This document shows, piece by piece, positions 45,032-54,531 of a DNA stretch of 64,000 nt. The stretch spans positions 107,994 through 171,993 of the forward strand of contig VGXC01000002.1 in assembly GCA_016873495.1 (NCBI GenBank), given 5' to 3'. Each line of letters starts with the position of its first letter. The stretch's first letter is position 1. The notes beneath the pieces were generated by a model. The model was not told the origin of the DNA. It searched no databases and saw only the letters and a list, made by a program, of their open reading frames with translations. This stretch comes from Nitrospira sp. (GTDB lineage: Bacteria > Nitrospirota > Nitrospiria > Nitrospirales > Nitrospiraceae). Position numbers and translations under genes: made by a program.

Positions 45032-45927
45032 ACCCGACTCCGCTCCAGTCTGACCAGCGAGAGGAGACTACCGACGGTGCCCAGGAGCAACCCGGCTAAG
45101 ACCAGCCAGACCGACACCTGGAAGGGGAAAAATCCAAGCTTTGGCGCAAGCCCCAACACCTGGCTCGGCAGGCCCAGATGGAGGGTCATGAACTCGAACC
45201 CACCCTTAAGCAGCGCCAGGGCCAGCATCGCGCCCAGCGTCCCCAGGACCGCCCCTTCCAGCAGGTATGGGATCTTAATGAAGGCCCCGGTGGCGCCGAT
45301 CAACCGCATAATCTCGATTTCTTCGCGCCGCGCATACAGAGTCAGGCGGATCGTATTGGCGATGATGGTCACCGACGCCGCGGCCAACAGCATCCCCACA
45401 GCCACCGACGCCAGCTCCACATAACCGATCATGGTCGCCAGGTTGTCGATCCAATCCCGGCTGTACTGGACCTGCGCCACCCCGGGCACCGCCTTGAGCC
45501 GATCGGTCCAGCGCTTGACGGCGTCCGTCGATCGGTAGCGTGGCGCCAGCGTCACTTCGAACGAGGCGGGCAACGGATTTTCGCCCAGGCCTTGCAGCAG
45601 ACTCTGCTCCGACGGGAACTGGGTGCGAAAATCGGCCAGCGCCTTGTCCTTGGACACGTAGGTCAGATCCGCCACCTCCGGCTCCCCGCCCAGCCGGCGC
45701 TGGAGATCCGCCAGGCCCTGCGCCGACAGGTTGTCGTGCAGATAGACGATCACCTTGATATCGTCCTGCAGCGAACTGACGGCGCCCCGGAGATTCAGGT
45801 ACAGCAGCAGAAATACGCCGAAGCAGGCCAGTGTGAAGGCCGTGGTCACGATGGCAATGAACGTGGTCGTCTGGTTGACCCGGATGTTCGTGACGGCCTC
45901 GCAGACCCAGTAACCGAGCCGTCTCAT
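45028..45927 (-). CDS. ftsX: Cell division protein FtsX
   Basis: 299 residues. One transmembrane segment near the N-terminus (FIAIVTTAFTLACFGVFLLLYL), a large periplasmic loop (~50-165) that would bind EnvC, and three more segments at the C-terminus (ASVAVGMLLAAASVTIIANTIRL; LEGAVLGTLGAMLALALL; VWLVLAGLLLGTVGSLLSL). LYARREEIEIMRLIGATGAFIKIPYLLEG (key part EIEIMRLIGA) is the FtsX/MacB permease signature. Together with FtsE it controls septal wall hydrolysis. Confidence 0.94.
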   Translation of the reverse strand: MRRLGYWVCEAVTNIRVNQTTTFIAIVTTAFTLACFGVFLLLYLNLRGAVSSLQDDIKVIVYLHDNLSAQGLADLQRRLGGEPEVADLTYVSKDKALADFRTQFPSEQSLLQGLGENPLPASFEVTLAPRYRSTDAVKRWTDRLKAVPGVAQVQYSRDWIDNLATMIGYVELASVAVGMLLAAASVTIIANTIRLTLYARREEIEIMRLIGATGAFIKIPYLLEGAVLGTLGAMLALALLKGGFEFMTLHLGLPSQVLGLAPKLGFFPFQVSVWLVLAGLLLGTVGSLLSLVRLERSRV

Positions 45928-46592
45928 TGCCCGGCCCCCACGTCCGAGGCCAGCTTGCCTTCGGCCAGCGTGACGACGCGCCGGTTCACCTGCTCCACCA
46001 CTTGCCGGTTGTGCGTCGCGATCAAAAGCGTCGTGCCTCGCGCATTGATCGTCTTGAACAGGTCCATGATTTCCGCGGCGAGGTCCGGGTCCATGTTGCC
46101 CGTCGGCTCATCGGCCAAGAGGATCAGCGGACTGTTGACGATGGCCCGCGCGATGCAGGCCCGCTGCTGCTCACCGGCCGACAACATGGCGGGGCGGCTC
46201 TCCTTCTTGTGCTCCAGCCCCACGGCCTTCAAGGCCTCGGTGGCTTTCCGCCGGATATCGAACGACGAGAGGCCTTGCACCAGCAGCGGCAGGGCCACAT
46301 TGTCGAAGACGGATTTCTTTTGGAGCAGCCGAAAGTCCTGGAAGACAAATCCCATCGTGCGGCGCAAATAGGGCACCCCCGACGGTTTGATGCGGGCCAC
46401 GTTCTTGCCCTGGATCAGAATCTGGCCGTCGTCGGCCCGCTCGGCGCAGAAGAGCAGTTTGAGCAGCGTCGTCTTGCCCGCGCCGCTGGGCCCCATAAGC
46501 AGGACGAACTCGCCCTTCTCGATCTGTAACGTGATATCGGACAGGGCCGGTCGCTTGGCATAATGTTTCCAGACGTGAAAGAGTTGAATCAT
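45924..46592 (-). CDS. ftsE: Cell division ATP-binding protein FtsE
   Basis: 222 residues. MIQLFHVWKHYAKRPALSDI, LLMGPSGAGKTTLLKLLF (Walker A), MGFVFQDFRLLQKKSVFDNVALPL (Q-loop), MLSAGEQQRACIARA (signature, Ala in place of the first Gly) and ILLADEPTGNMDP (Walker B) are clear. First gene of ftsE-ftsX-envC-ctpA. The repeat element at 46618-46704 lies just upstream and separates it from yraN. Confidence 0.95.
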   Translation of the reverse strand: MIQLFHVWKHYAKRPALSDITLQIEKGEFVLLMGPSGAGKTTLLKLLFCAERADDGQILIQGKNVARIKPSGVPYLRRTMGFVFQDFRLLQKKSVFDNVALPLLVQGLSSFDIRRKATEALKAVGLEHKKESRPAMLSAGEQQRACIARAIVNSPLILLADEPTGNMDPDLAAEIMDLFKTINARGTTLLIATHNRQVVEQVNRRVVTLAEGKLASDVGAGQ

Positions 46593-46617
46593 CGCGAAGC
46601 CTAGGGTCGAAACCTAC

Positions 46618-46704
46618 GGCAGAAAGCAACAGGCACAAGGCAGCAGGCAGCAGGCAGACAACTGCGGTCTGGCAGCCTTCCGCTGTCCGCCTGCTGCCTT
46701 CTGG
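46618..46704. repeat. Heptad-type inverted repeat element (AAGGCAGCAGG / CCTGCTGCCTT arms)
   Basis: AAGGCAGCAGGC at 46637-46648 and GCCTGCTGCCTT at 46689-46700 are perfect inverted 12-mers within longer imperfect arms. Located between yraN and ftsE, both on the minus strand. It may act as a terminator or RNA-processing hairpin between the translation and division units. Confidence 0.75.
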
Positions 46705-46728
46705 TTGTCACAGCCTCTCGCCATGCCA

Positions 46729-47118
46729 TCACGGTCTCAACTCATCCGCCGGCACCTCAAAGGCATTCTGAATATGCTCTAACCGACCGGGCTGATCCCG
46801 TCCGCCCTGGCACACAACCACGTCAAATCGGCAAACCGGGGCAACCAGGCTGTGTTGCGCCAGGTACTGGGAGGCCAGCTTGATGAGCTTAGCCCGCTTC
46901 CGTCCATCTACCGCATGGATCGCGCCGCCCATGGCCTCCGTTTGCCTGGCCTTGACCTCCACGAACACCAGCACCTCGCCATCCTTAGCGACCAAATCCA
47001 GTTCGCCCACCGATGAACGGACGTTGCGACCGAGTATCTTGTAGCCCTTCCGGCGCAGCAAGGCCTCGGCCTCCGACTCGGCTTGGCGGCCGAACAACTG
47101 CCGTAAATCCGCGCTCAC
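46729..47118 (-). CDS. yraN: YraN / UPF0102 endonuclease-like protein
   Basis: 129 residues from GTG 47118, overlapping the rnhB stop by four bases. FGRQAESEAEALLRRKGYKILGRNVRSSVGELDLVAKDGEVLVFVEVKAR (key parts GELDLVA and FVEVKAR) is the PD-(D/E)XK-like nuclease core with E, D and ExK. A role in DNA processing is suggested by fold and by its usual place beside rnhB, but no biochemical function is settled. Confidence 0.92.
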   Translation of the reverse strand: MSADLRQLFGRQAESEAEALLRRKGYKILGRNVRSSVGELDLVAKDGEVLVFVEVKARQTEAMGGAIHAVDGRKRAKLIKLASQYLAQHSLVAPVCRFDVVVCQGGRDQPGRLEHIQNAFEVPADELRP

Positions 47119-47759
47119 CGGCCCACCCTAAGACCTCCGGCGCCCCCGGACAGGACGGCGCTCTCCGACACCGGCCGGAAACTTCGACGGTGGATGTCGC
47201 AGGGACCGTGCTCGGCCAGCAACCGCAGGTGCTCAGGGGTGGGATAGCCCTTGTGCTCTTGAAAATTGTAGCGAGGGAATCGCCTGTGGTAGTCCAGCAT
47301 CACGCGATCTCGCGTGACCTTGGCGATAATGGAGGCCGCCGCGATAGAAACGGAAAGACCGTCGCCTTTGATAACGGGGCGCTGAGGCACGGACAGTCCC
47401 GGGAGGGCCACCGCATCGGTGAGCAGAAAGTCGGGCTGGAGGGAGAGGGCCTGGATGGCCCGGCGCATCGCCAGCCGGGTCGCTTCCAGGATGTTCAAAC
47501 GATCGATCTCCTGCGCGCTGGCCTGCCCCACTCCCAATGCCAGGGCACGCCTGGAGATCTCCTCGTAGAGCCGCTCCCGCTCGCCCTCGGCCACTTGCTT
47601 GGAATCGTTGAGCCCTAAGAGAACGCACCGGCGAGGCAGAATCACCGCGGCTGCGACAACTGGACCGGCCAAAGGACCCCGGCCCGCCTCATCTGCACCC
47701 GCCACCAGACGATACCCGCAACGCCAGGCTTCCACCTCAAAGCAGTCGGTTGGCTCCAC
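47115..47759 (-). CDS. rnhB: Ribonuclease HII
   Basis: 214 residues from GTG 47759 with a G-rich ribosome site. VAGADEAGRGPLAGPVVAAAVIL carries the first two acidic residues of the DEDD active site, LTDAVALPG the third, and SIAAASIIAKVTRDRVM plus HKGYPTPEHLRLL the conserved remainder. It removes ribonucleotides from RNA-DNA hybrids in the cytoplasm. The last ~20 residues are variable. Gap to rplS of 70 bases contains nothing recognised. Confidence 0.95.
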   Translation of the reverse strand: MEPTDCFEVEAWRCGYRLVAGADEAGRGPLAGPVVAAAVILPRRCVLLGLNDSKQVAEGERERLYEEISRRALALGVGQASAQEIDRLNILEATRLAMRRAIQALSLQPDFLLTDAVALPGLSVPQRPVIKGDGLSVSIAAASIIAKVTRDRVMLDYHRRFPRYNFQEHKGYPTPEHLRLLAEHGPCDIHRRSFRPVSESAVLSGGAGGLRVGR

Positions 47760-47829
47760 GCAGGCCCCCCGTCACGCGGCCACGCGTCCGGCGGCGCGGG
47801 CGTATCCGTGGCCAAACGATCGAACCCGG

Positions 47830-48270
47830 TCAGGCCTTGCCGGCAGACGCAGCCTCGCCCGACGCCGCCTCTGCCTCCGCTGCCTTCGTAGCCGCTGCAG
47901 CGACAGCCTGGGCCCTGGACTCCGGCGAGAACTCGCGCTCGCCGACCTTCGCCATCTTGCCCTTCCGGCCCCGCAGGTAGTAGAGCTTCGCCCGGCGCAC
48001 TTTACCCTGGCGAACCACATCCACCTTAGTCACGATCGGCGAGTGCACCGGGAAAATTCGCTCGACGCCCACGCCATAGGAAATCTTGCGCACGGTGAAG
48101 GTCTCGCTGTTGCGCCCGCCCTTCCGGCTGATCACCGTGCCTTCAAATACCTGAATACGCTCTTTCTCGCCCTCCACGACCTTGACATGGACCCGGACCG
48201 TGTCCCCGATTTCGAACGCCGGCACCGTCTTCTTGGTCAGCGATCGTTGGATTCGCTCCAACCGATTCAT
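47830..48270 (-). CDS. rplS: Ribosomal protein bL19
   Basis: 146 residues. [57 protein letters not shown] and [25 protein letters not shown] are the complete L19 sequence pattern. An Ala/Glu-rich tail of about 30 residues extends beyond the usual end. ATG overlaps trmD by four bases, keeping the classic rpsP-rimM-trmD-rplS order. Confidence 0.97.
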   Translation of the reverse strand: MNRLERIQRSLTKKTVPAFEIGDTVRVHVKVVEGEKERIQVFEGTVISRKGGRNSETFTVRKISYGVGVERIFPVHSPIVTKVDVVRQGKVRRAKLYYLRGRKGKMAKVGEREFSPESRAQAVAAAATKAAEAEAASGEAASAGKA

Positions 48271-49049
48271 GATAGTCTCCCTCCTCCTGAAACATCACAG
48301 ACATTCGCCCGTTCCTGCATCACTTCATCCAACAACCGTCGATCTTCGTCGCTCAGCAACCGGTCCCGCAGCAAATCCGGGCGCTTGAGCCAGGTATTGC
48401 GCAGAGCCTCCTTCCGCCGCCAGCGGCGAACCGCCTCATGATTGCCGGATACCAGCACATCCGGCACCGCCAATCCCCGCACTTCGGCCGGGCGTGTGTA
48501 CTGCGGAAAATCCAACAGGGAATCGGCAAAGGACTCGGCCAGCGCCGACTCCGGATGCCCCAGCACCCCGGGGATCAACCGCACCGTGGCATCAACCATG
48601 ACGAGGGCCGGCAATTCCCCGCCGGTCATGACATAATCGCCGATCGAGATCTCCTCCGGCTCCAGCCCCGTCCGCACCCGCTCGTCGATGCCCTCATAAT
48701 GTCCGCAGACGAACACCAGGCGGCGCCGCTCCACGGATAATTCTTCCGCCACCTGCTGGGTAAACGGCCGGCCCTGTGGGGATGGCATCAGCACCCGCAT
48801 GGCTTCCCCATAGTCAGCGCGCAACGCGTCCACCGCGCGGAAAATCGGCTCCGCTTTCATCACCATGCCGGCCCCGCCGCCGTAGGGGGCGTCATCCGCC
48901 ACCTGATGCCGATCCAAGGTGTAGTCCCGCAGATTGAGGACGCGCGCCTCCAATAAACCCTTCTCCTGGGCCCGCTTGAGCATGCTCTGCCCCAGGACCG
49001 GCAAGACCAGGTCCGGGAACAACGTCACAATGTCGCACCGCAAGATCAT
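48267..49049 (-). CDS. trmD: tRNA (guanine-N1)-methyltransferase TrmD
   Basis: 260 residues. [46 protein letters not shown] and [19 protein letters not shown] are the SPOUT trefoil-knot motifs that bind SAM; the C-terminal domain includes [19 protein letters not shown]. It methylates G37 of tRNAs to prevent frameshifting. Overlaps rimM and rplS by four bases each. Confidence 0.97.
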   Translation of the reverse strand: MILRCDIVTLFPDLVLPVLGQSMLKRAQEKGLLEARVLNLRDYTLDRHQVADDAPYGGGAGMVMKAEPIFRAVDALRADYGEAMRVLMPSPQGRPFTQQVAEELSVERRRLVFVCGHYEGIDERVRTGLEPEEISIGDYVMTGGELPALVMVDATVRLIPGVLGHPESALAESFADSLLDFPQYTRPAEVRGLAVPDVLVSGNHEAVRRWRRKEALRNTWLKRPDLLRDRLLSDEDRRLLDEVMQERANVCDVSGGGRLS

Positions 49050-49588
49050 GCCTCCAGCAGCTCCTCGATGCCCCGCACCGTCATGGTCCGACCCGCCAGA
49101 TCCACCGAGGCGACGACGCTCCGCGTCGCGGGAATCAACACTTCTCTTCCATCCCGACGGACCGCAAACACGGGATGGCCGCCGGTCGCCACAATCTCCT
49201 CCAATGTACCCACGAATTGCCCGGCTTCATCCCGAACCGTCACGCCGATCAGATCACATTCGTAGTACTGCCCCTCGGGCAAAGGCGGCACCTCGTCGCG
49301 CGCGATCTGGATCAGCCCGCCGCGAAACACCGCCGCCTCTTCCGGGGTCGAGAAGACATCGAACCCGACCACGAAACCCCCGCGTTCTTCGCGAAGCCTG
49401 GTCACCGACGCCAACACCGTCCGGCCGGATGGCGCCACCAGCATCACCTGTTTCAAACCCTGGATCCGTCCGGGCACGTCACTGAGCGACAGGACCCGCA
49501 CGTCGCCCCGCACCCCGAAGGGTTTCACGATTTTTCCGACGGCGACCAGGTCCGCCGCCTGGGCAGGCGAAGGGACGGGCATATCCAT
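49046..49588 (-). CDS. rimM: Ribosome maturation factor RimM
   Basis: 180 residues. LVAVGKIVKPFGVRGDVRVLSLSD is the conserved N-terminal start; the PRC-barrel part has EGQYYECDLIGVTVRDEAGQFVGTLEEIVATGGHPVFAV (key parts YYECDLIG and GTLEEI) and ends [12 protein letters not shown]. It assists 30S head maturation. Ten bases after rpsP. Confidence 0.94.
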   Translation of the reverse strand: MDMPVPSPAQAADLVAVGKIVKPFGVRGDVRVLSLSDVPGRIQGLKQVMLVAPSGRTVLASVTRLREERGGFVVGFDVFSTPEEAAVFRGGLIQIARDEVPPLPEGQYYECDLIGVTVRDEAGQFVGTLEEIVATGGHPVFAVRRDGREVLIPATRSVVASVDLAGRTMTVRGIEELLEA

Positions 49589-49598
49589 CGCTTGTGCC

Positions 49599-49880
49599 TT
49601 ACGAGGCCGGTTTGGCCTTGCGCGATTCTTCGAATTGTTTCCAGATGCCTGACCGCCGCAACACGGTCCGAACCGTCACGGAAGGCTGCGCGCCCTTCTT
49701 CAACCAGTCCAACACCCGCTCCTGCTTGAGCTGGATCACCGGCGGATTTTTTAACGTGTCATAAGTGCCCAGCACTTCCAGGTACTTCCCGTCGCGGGGC
49801 CTGCGGGAATCCGCCGCCACCACGCGATAGAACGGGAGCTTGTGCCGGCCCGCCCGCGTCAACCGTAAATGAACTGCCAC
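49599..49880 (-). CDS. rpsP: Ribosomal protein bS16
   Basis: 93 residues from GTG 49880 with AAGGAGG upstream. VHLRLTRAGRHKLPFYRVVAADSRRPRDGKYLEVLGTYD (key parts PFYRVVAADSR and DGKYLEVLGTY) and VLDWLKKGAQPSVTVRTVL define S16. It follows ffh with a repeat element in the 90-base gap. Confidence 0.97.
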   Translation of the reverse strand: MAVHLRLTRAGRHKLPFYRVVAADSRRPRDGKYLEVLGTYDTLKNPPVIQLKQERVLDWLKKGAQPSVTVRTVLRRSGIWKQFEESRKAKPAS

Positions 49881-49903
49881 TGTGTCCTCCTTGAAACAAG
49901 TTG

Positions 49904-49966
49904 TCAGTTTACAGTTCTCAGTTTCGGTCAGATCGCTGTTGACTGACGACTGATCACTGAATACTG
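49904..49966. repeat. Heptad-type inverted repeat element (CAGTTT / ACTGA arms)
   Basis: The arm 49904-49924 (TCAGTTTACAGTTCTCAGTTT-like) and arm 49942-49966 (ACTGACGACTGATCACTGAA...) are complementary at roughly 17 of 22 positions around a 17-base centre. Located between ffh and rpsP, both minus strand. Confidence 0.68.
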
Positions 49967-49970
49967 CGTT

Positions 49971-51335
49971 TCACCGCCCTCCCAACATCTGCGCCAACTG
50001 CCGCCGTCCGCCCCCCGCCGTGAGGGCTTTCATCATCTTGCGCGCGGCCAGATACTGCTTGATCAACCGGTTCACATCCTGCACCGTGGCGCCGCTGCCA
50101 CGGGCGATCCGCTTCTTGCGGTTGCCGTTGATGACCGTGTGGTCGCGGCGTTCGCGCGGCGTCATGGAATCGATCATCGCCACGACCCGTTTGATCTCTT
50201 TGTCGGGCACCCCGCCCCCCGCCAGGTCTTTGAAACGCTGGCCACCGGGCAACATCCCCAGGACCTCTTCCATCGACCCCATACGGTTGACCTGGACAAT
50301 CTGTGCACGAAAATCCTCCAGCGTCAGGGTCTTGGACGTCAGCGTTTTCTGAATCGATTCCGCCTGTTCCTGCGAATAGGTCTTCTGCGCCTTTTCGATC
50401 AACGACAGGACATCGCCCATCCCGAGTATGCGGGACGCCATGCGATCCGGATGGAAGACCTCGAGCGCGTCGAGTTTTTCGCCGACGCCCAGAAACTTGA
50501 TCGGCTTGCCCGTGACCGCCCGGATAGACAGGACGGCCCCGCCGCGCGCATCGCCTTCCACCTTTGTGAGGATCAGACCGGTCAAGCCGACGCGCCGATC
50601 GAACTGCTCGGCCATGGAAATGGCGTCCTGCCCGGTCATCGCATCCGCCACGAGGAGGACTTCCTGCGGCTGGACGGCCCGCTTGACCTCCGCCAACTCT
50701 CCCATCAGCTCATCGTCAATGTGCAGGCGGCCGCCCGTATCGAGCACCACCACATCGTAGCCCTGTTCACGCCCTCGTGCCGCCCCCTCCGTGCAAATCC
50801 GCACCACATCCGTGACCGAGGCATCGACCCGCGAAGCGGAATTGGATGGCTCGGCCCGATACACCGGCACATCCAGATCGGCGCCCAGACTGGCCAACTG
50901 GTCGCCGGCGGCAGGCCGGCGCGGGTCCGCCGCCACAAGGAGCACGCGCTTGCCTTGCTGCTTGAATAGACGCGCAAGCTTGCCGCAGGTGGTGGTCTTG
51001 CCCGCCCCCTGCAGCCCGACCATCATGATCACGGTCGGCGGCTCGGACGCCAGACGCAACCCGGCCTGCTCGCGGCCCATCAGCTCGCGGAGTTCCTCCC
51101 AGACGACCTTGACCACTTGGTGGCCGGGGGTCAGGCTCCGAAGGACTTCCTGCCCGATCGCCTTTTCCCGGACACGTTCGGTGAAATCCTTTACGATCTT
51201 GAAATGAACGTCCGCTTCCAACAGAGCCAGGCGTACCTCTTTCAATGCCTCGGCAATATTGGTCTCCGTCAGGACTCCCTGCCCGCGGAGTTTTTTCAAG
51301 ACCTTGTCGAGTTTTTGGCTCAGACTCTGGAACAA
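49971..51335 (-). CDS. ffh: Signal recognition particle protein Ffh
   Basis: 454 residues from TTG 51335; this start gives the standard MFQSLSQKLDKVLKKLRGQG N-terminus and has GAGAGG nine bases upstream. The NG GTPase domain has MMVGLQGAGKTTTCGKLARLF (G1), DPRRPAAGDQL, DTGGRLHIDDELM (G3; Gly-Gly in place of the usual Ala-Gly) and LTKVEGDARGGA (G4). The Met-rich M domain (residues ~300-454) binds signal peptides and SRP RNA. No 4.5S RNA gene was found in the window. Confidence 0.95.
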   Translation of the reverse strand: MFQSLSQKLDKVLKKLRGQGVLTETNIAEALKEVRLALLEADVHFKIVKDFTERVREKAIGQEVLRSLTPGHQVVKVVWEELRELMGREQAGLRLASEPPTVIMMVGLQGAGKTTTCGKLARLFKQQGKRVLLVAADPRRPAAGDQLASLGADLDVPVYRAEPSNSASRVDASVTDVVRICTEGAARGREQGYDVVVLDTGGRLHIDDELMGELAEVKRAVQPQEVLLVADAMTGQDAISMAEQFDRRVGLTGLILTKVEGDARGGAVLSIRAVTGKPIKFLGVGEKLDALEVFHPDRMASRILGMGDVLSLIEKAQKTYSQEQAESIQKTLTSKTLTLEDFRAQIVQVNRMGSMEEVLGMLPGGQRFKDLAGGGVPDKEIKRVVAMIDSMTPRERRDHTVINGNRKKRIARGSGATVQDVNRLIKQYLAARKMMKALTAGGGRRQLAQMLGGR

Positions 51336-51574
51336 GACTCGGGACCTCTCAAGACAGACCTATACACTCGAAATATCTATAAAAAGAGCATCGGGCAGTC
51401 TAAACAACAGAGGGTTCAGAAGTCAAGGGAGGAGGGTCTGGCTACCGAGCTTCGCTTACGTGAAAAACAGCGGCACTGTCCAAGGCAAGACCCGGAAATC
51501 TTAAGTTTTCCTGTGGTCTGGCCGATCCTGTATCAGATAGGCCCAGGCATGCCGAAGAGGAGATCTGAAGGCCG
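51336..51574. other. Divergent intergenic region between ffh and the PilZ gene
   Basis: 239 bases with noticeably lower GC than the surrounding genes near 51360-51400 (AAATATCTATAAAAAG). A weak minus-strand promoter can be read as TTTAGA, 17 bases, TATAGA for ffh. No RNA gene, repeat or coding frame could be supported. Confidence 0.4.
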
Positions 51575-51973
51575 ATGTCGCACAACCTGGCCGTAAATGC
51601 TTACGAAGAGAAGCGGGATTCATTTCGCATCAATACGGTGCTGCCGATGACATTCCGACTCGAAGGCGAAGCGGCTCAACCGCTGCCCACGCCAACTCCA
51701 ATCAATCTCAGCCTGGGAGGGGCCGGATTCTTAACGGAACGGAACCTGGCCCCTGGAGATTCCCTGTCGTTGGCCATCTTTCTGCCGTCGGGACCGCCGA
51801 TCCTGGCTCAAGCCAAAGTCGTCCGGAGCGTACCTTTTGATGAGCCGCGGACGGAGCCAACCTATCAGATCGGCCTTCAATTCCTCACGCTCGACGAAAG
51901 AAACCGTGAGCGCTTGAATAAATATATTTTCACTCTCCAAGTCGAACGACGACGCACACGCTGCGAAGTCTGA
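51575..51973 (+). CDS. PilZ domain protein
   Basis: 132 residues. EEKRDSFRINTVLPM contains the RxxxR half of the c-di-GMP site in a modified form (KRDSFR), and INLSLGGAGFLTE the D/NxSxxG half. The remainder (LAIFLPSGPPILAQAKVVRS, YQIGLQFLTLDERNRERL) completes a single PilZ barrel. A one-domain c-di-GMP receptor that could act on motility, polysaccharide export or transcription. Isolated from other signalling genes here. Confidence 0.86.
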   Translation: MSHNLAVNAYEEKRDSFRINTVLPMTFRLEGEAAQPLPTPTPINLSLGGAGFLTERNLAPGDSLSLAIFLPSGPPILAQAKVVRSVPFDEPRTEPTYQIGLQFLTLDERNRERLNKYIFTLQVERRRTRCEV

Positions 51974-52089
51974 CCCGCCCCCTGAAAAACGCAGCCCCTA
52001 AAGCCAATCCTTGACTTCCCGCGGCCATTTCGCTATCGTGCCCGCAATTTTCCTTAAGATAATCTGGGTTCCTGGCCGGACGGGATCGC

Positions 52090-52350
52090 ATGAAAAAATC
52101 ACCCTGGGTCTTACTGCTCTTCATCCTGCTGGGAGGCTTACTCGGCGGAGTGCTGGGCGAGACGTTGCGAGTCATCGCACCTCAAGGCACGATCCAAAGC
52201 CTATTTTCAACCGCCATCACGCCCGGCATCCAGCCGCCTCTGACCGTTGACCTCATCCTCCTCAAGTTCACGGTCGGGTTCACGCTCAAGATGAACCTTC
52301 TTACTTTTCTGGGCATCTTTCTGGGCATCTACCTCTACAAGCAAGCATAA
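52090..52350 (+). CDS. DUF4321 small membrane protein
   Basis: 86 residues. Two hydrophobic segments (PWVLLLFILLGGLLGGVLGE and the C-terminal LLTFLGIFLGIYLY) flank a short loop containing ITPGIQPPLTVDLILLKFTVGFTLKMN (key part PPLTVDL). This is the DUF4321 pattern, a family of unknown function common in Firmicutes and Nitrospirota. Stands alone on the plus strand and converges with uvrB. Confidence 0.75.
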   Translation: MKKSPWVLLLFILLGGLLGGVLGETLRVIAPQGTIQSLFSTAITPGIQPPLTVDLILLKFTVGFTLKMNLLTFLGIFLGIYLYKQA

Positions 52351-52358
52351 CGCCAGCT

Positions 52359-52451
52359 GAAAAGTCGAAAAGTCTGAACGTCAAAAGGTCGCAAGGCCTT
52401 TAAGAATTGTGCACTCTTCGACTTGATAGACTTTTTGACTTTCAAACTTCC
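52359..52451. repeat. Heptad-type inverted repeat element (AAAAGTC / GACTTTT arms) between convergent genes
   Basis: The arm 52359-52395 (GAAAAGTCGAAAAGTCTGAACG...) and arm 52416-52451 (..CTTCGACTTGATAGACTTTTTGAC..) are complementary in a GAAAGTC/GACTTTC pattern around ~20 bases. It fills the 91-base gap between the DUF4321 stop and the uvrB stop, the position of a bidirectional terminator. Confidence 0.68.
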
Positions 52452-54433
52452 AATTCTTTGAGTCGCAGTGCGCGAATCCGGTCGCGCAGTTCGGCCGCCC
52501 GCTCGAACGCCAGCTCCTTGGCCGCCGCCTTCATCTCGGCTTCGAGTCTGCGGATCAGTGCTTCCGAATCGCCGTAAGCGGCTTCAGGCTCGGCGGCCAA
52601 CTCCAACTGGACATAATCCAGCTCCGCCATCTTGTATTCCAACGCCGGGATGCTCTTCTTCACGCTCTCCGGCGTGATGCCGTGGGCCTGGTTGAAGTCG
52701 GTCTGGATACGGCGGCGGCGCCCCGTTTCCTCGATGGCCAGCTTCATAGAGTCGGTGACCCGGTCTCCATAAAACAAGACACGCCCCTCCAGGTGCCGGG
52801 CGGCCCGGCCGGCCGTCTGGATCAACGACCGGTGCGATCGCAGATAGCCTTCCTTGTCCGCGTCCAGAATCGCCACCAAACTGACTTCCGGAAGGTCCAA
52901 CCCCTCCCGCAGCAAGTTGATGCCCACCAAGACGTCGAAGACGCCCCGCCGGAGGTCCCGCACGATCTCCGCCCGTTCCAGCGTCTTGATGTCGGAATGA
53001 AGATACCGGACCTTCACGCCCAGGTCGTGATAGTACTCGGTCAGGTCTTCCGCCATCCGTTTCGTGAGCGTTGTGACCAAGACCCGGTTGCCGCGCGACA
53101 CCTCGGCCTTCACCTGCCCAAGCAAATCGTCCACCTGCCCGCGCGCCGGCCGCACCTCGATCTGCGGGTCCATCAGGCCGGTCGGCCGGATAATCTGCTC
53201 CACCACGGAGGCGCCGGAATGCTCCAGTTCATAGGAGCCGGGCGTAGCCGACACATAGACGACCTGATGGATAATGCGCTCGAACTCCTTAAAAGTCAGC
53301 GGGCGGTTGTCGAACGCCGAGGGCAGGCGGAACCCGTAGTCCACAAGGCTTTTCTTTCTGGACCGATCGCCCTCGTACATCCCCTGGACTTGCGGGATCG
53401 TCGCGTGGGACTCGTCGATGATCATCAAGAAGTCCTTGGGGAAGTAATCCAGCAACGTCGGCGGCGGCTCGCCGGCCTCGCGGCCGCTCAAATGGCGGGA
53501 ATAGTTCTCGATGCCGTGGCAATAGCCCATGGCCCGGATCATCTCCAGGTCGAACTTCGTCCGTTGTTCGATACGCTGCATCTCCAGCAACTGATTGTGA
53601 GCCTTGAACTCGGCGATGCGGGCGTCCAATTCCGTCTCAATGCCGCTCAAGGCCCGCTCATAGCGATCCGGCGCGATCAGATAGTGGGTGTTCGGATAGA
53701 TGGGCACCTTCGGCAATCTGGCCAACGATTTCCCCGTTAACGGATCGATTTCGTGGATTGCATCCACGGTATCGCCGAACAGCTCGATGCGCACCGAGTG
53801 GGCATCGGAGGCGGCGGGAAAGATTTCGATGACATCCCCGCGGGCCCGAAAAGTCCCCCGATGGAAGTCCGTATCGTTGCGGGCATACTGAATCTCCACC
53901 AGCTTGGCCAGAATCTGCTCGCGCCGGACCTCCATTCCCTCTTCGAGGTAGAGCAGCATGTTGTGGTAGACCTCCGGCGAGCCGAGGCCGTAGATGCAGG
54001 AAACGGAGGACACGATCAGCACATCGTTCCGCTCCAAGAGCGAGCGGGTGGCGGAGTGCCGCATCTGGTCGATCGCATCGTTGATGGACGCGTCTTTGGC
54101 AATGTAGGTGTCAGTGTGAGGGATGTAGGCTTCCGGCTGGTAGTAGTCGTAGTAGCTGACGAAGTACTCGACTGCGTTGCGCGGGAAAAAGGCCTTGAAC
54201 TCCTGGTAGAGCTGCCCGGCCAGGGTCTTGTTGTGCACCAGAACCAGCGTGGGCTTCTGGACCTGCTCGACCAAGTTGGCCATCGTAAAGGTTTTGCCGG
54301 ACCCAGTGACCCCCAGCAACACCTGATGCTTCTTGTCGGCACGCACTCCGGCTGTCAGCTTCTCGATAGCCTGTCTCTGGTCCCCGCAAGGCGTGAATGG
54401 AGCCTCCAGCGTGAAAGTATTGATCGCGGACAT
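52442..54433 (-). CDS. uvrB: Excinuclease ABC subunit UvrB
   Basis: 663 residues from ATG 54433; a much longer open frame upstream is not conserved. [16 protein letters not shown] (Walker A), [24 protein letters not shown] (damage-verifying beta-hairpin), [15 protein letters not shown] (DESH helicase motif), [12 protein letters not shown], and the C-terminal UVR motif ([30 protein letters not shown]; key part FERAAELRD) are present. It handles damage verification in nucleotide excision repair. Confidence 0.96.
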   Translation of the reverse strand: MSAINTFTLEAPFTPCGDQRQAIEKLTAGVRADKKHQVLLGVTGSGKTFTMANLVEQVQKPTLVLVHNKTLAGQLYQEFKAFFPRNAVEYFVSYYDYYQPEAYIPHTDTYIAKDASINDAIDQMRHSATRSLLERNDVLIVSSVSCIYGLGSPEVYHNMLLYLEEGMEVRREQILAKLVEIQYARNDTDFHRGTFRARGDVIEIFPAASDAHSVRIELFGDTVDAIHEIDPLTGKSLARLPKVPIYPNTHYLIAPDRYERALSGIETELDARIAEFKAHNQLLEMQRIEQRTKFDLEMIRAMGYCHGIENYSRHLSGREAGEPPPTLLDYFPKDFLMIIDESHATIPQVQGMYEGDRSRKKSLVDYGFRLPSAFDNRPLTFKEFERIIHQVVYVSATPGSYELEHSGASVVEQIIRPTGLMDPQIEVRPARGQVDDLLGQVKAEVSRGNRVLVTTLTKRMAEDLTEYYHDLGVKVRYLHSDIKTLERAEIVRDLRRGVFDVLVGINLLREGLDLPEVSLVAILDADKEGYLRSHRSLIQTAGRAARHLEGRVLFYGDRVTDSMKLAIEETGRRRRIQTDFNQAHGITPESVKKSIPALEYKMAELDYVQLELAAEPEAAYGDSEALIRRLEAEMKAAAKELAFERAAELRDRIRALRLKELEV

Positions 54434-54531
54434 AGGGCATCTTACCACAGGACGCTTCGATAGCCGGGCGTATTGGCAGAGCGATACGGTACCATTTATA
54501 GTTGGCGTTGGACGGCGCGACGATGGCCCGT

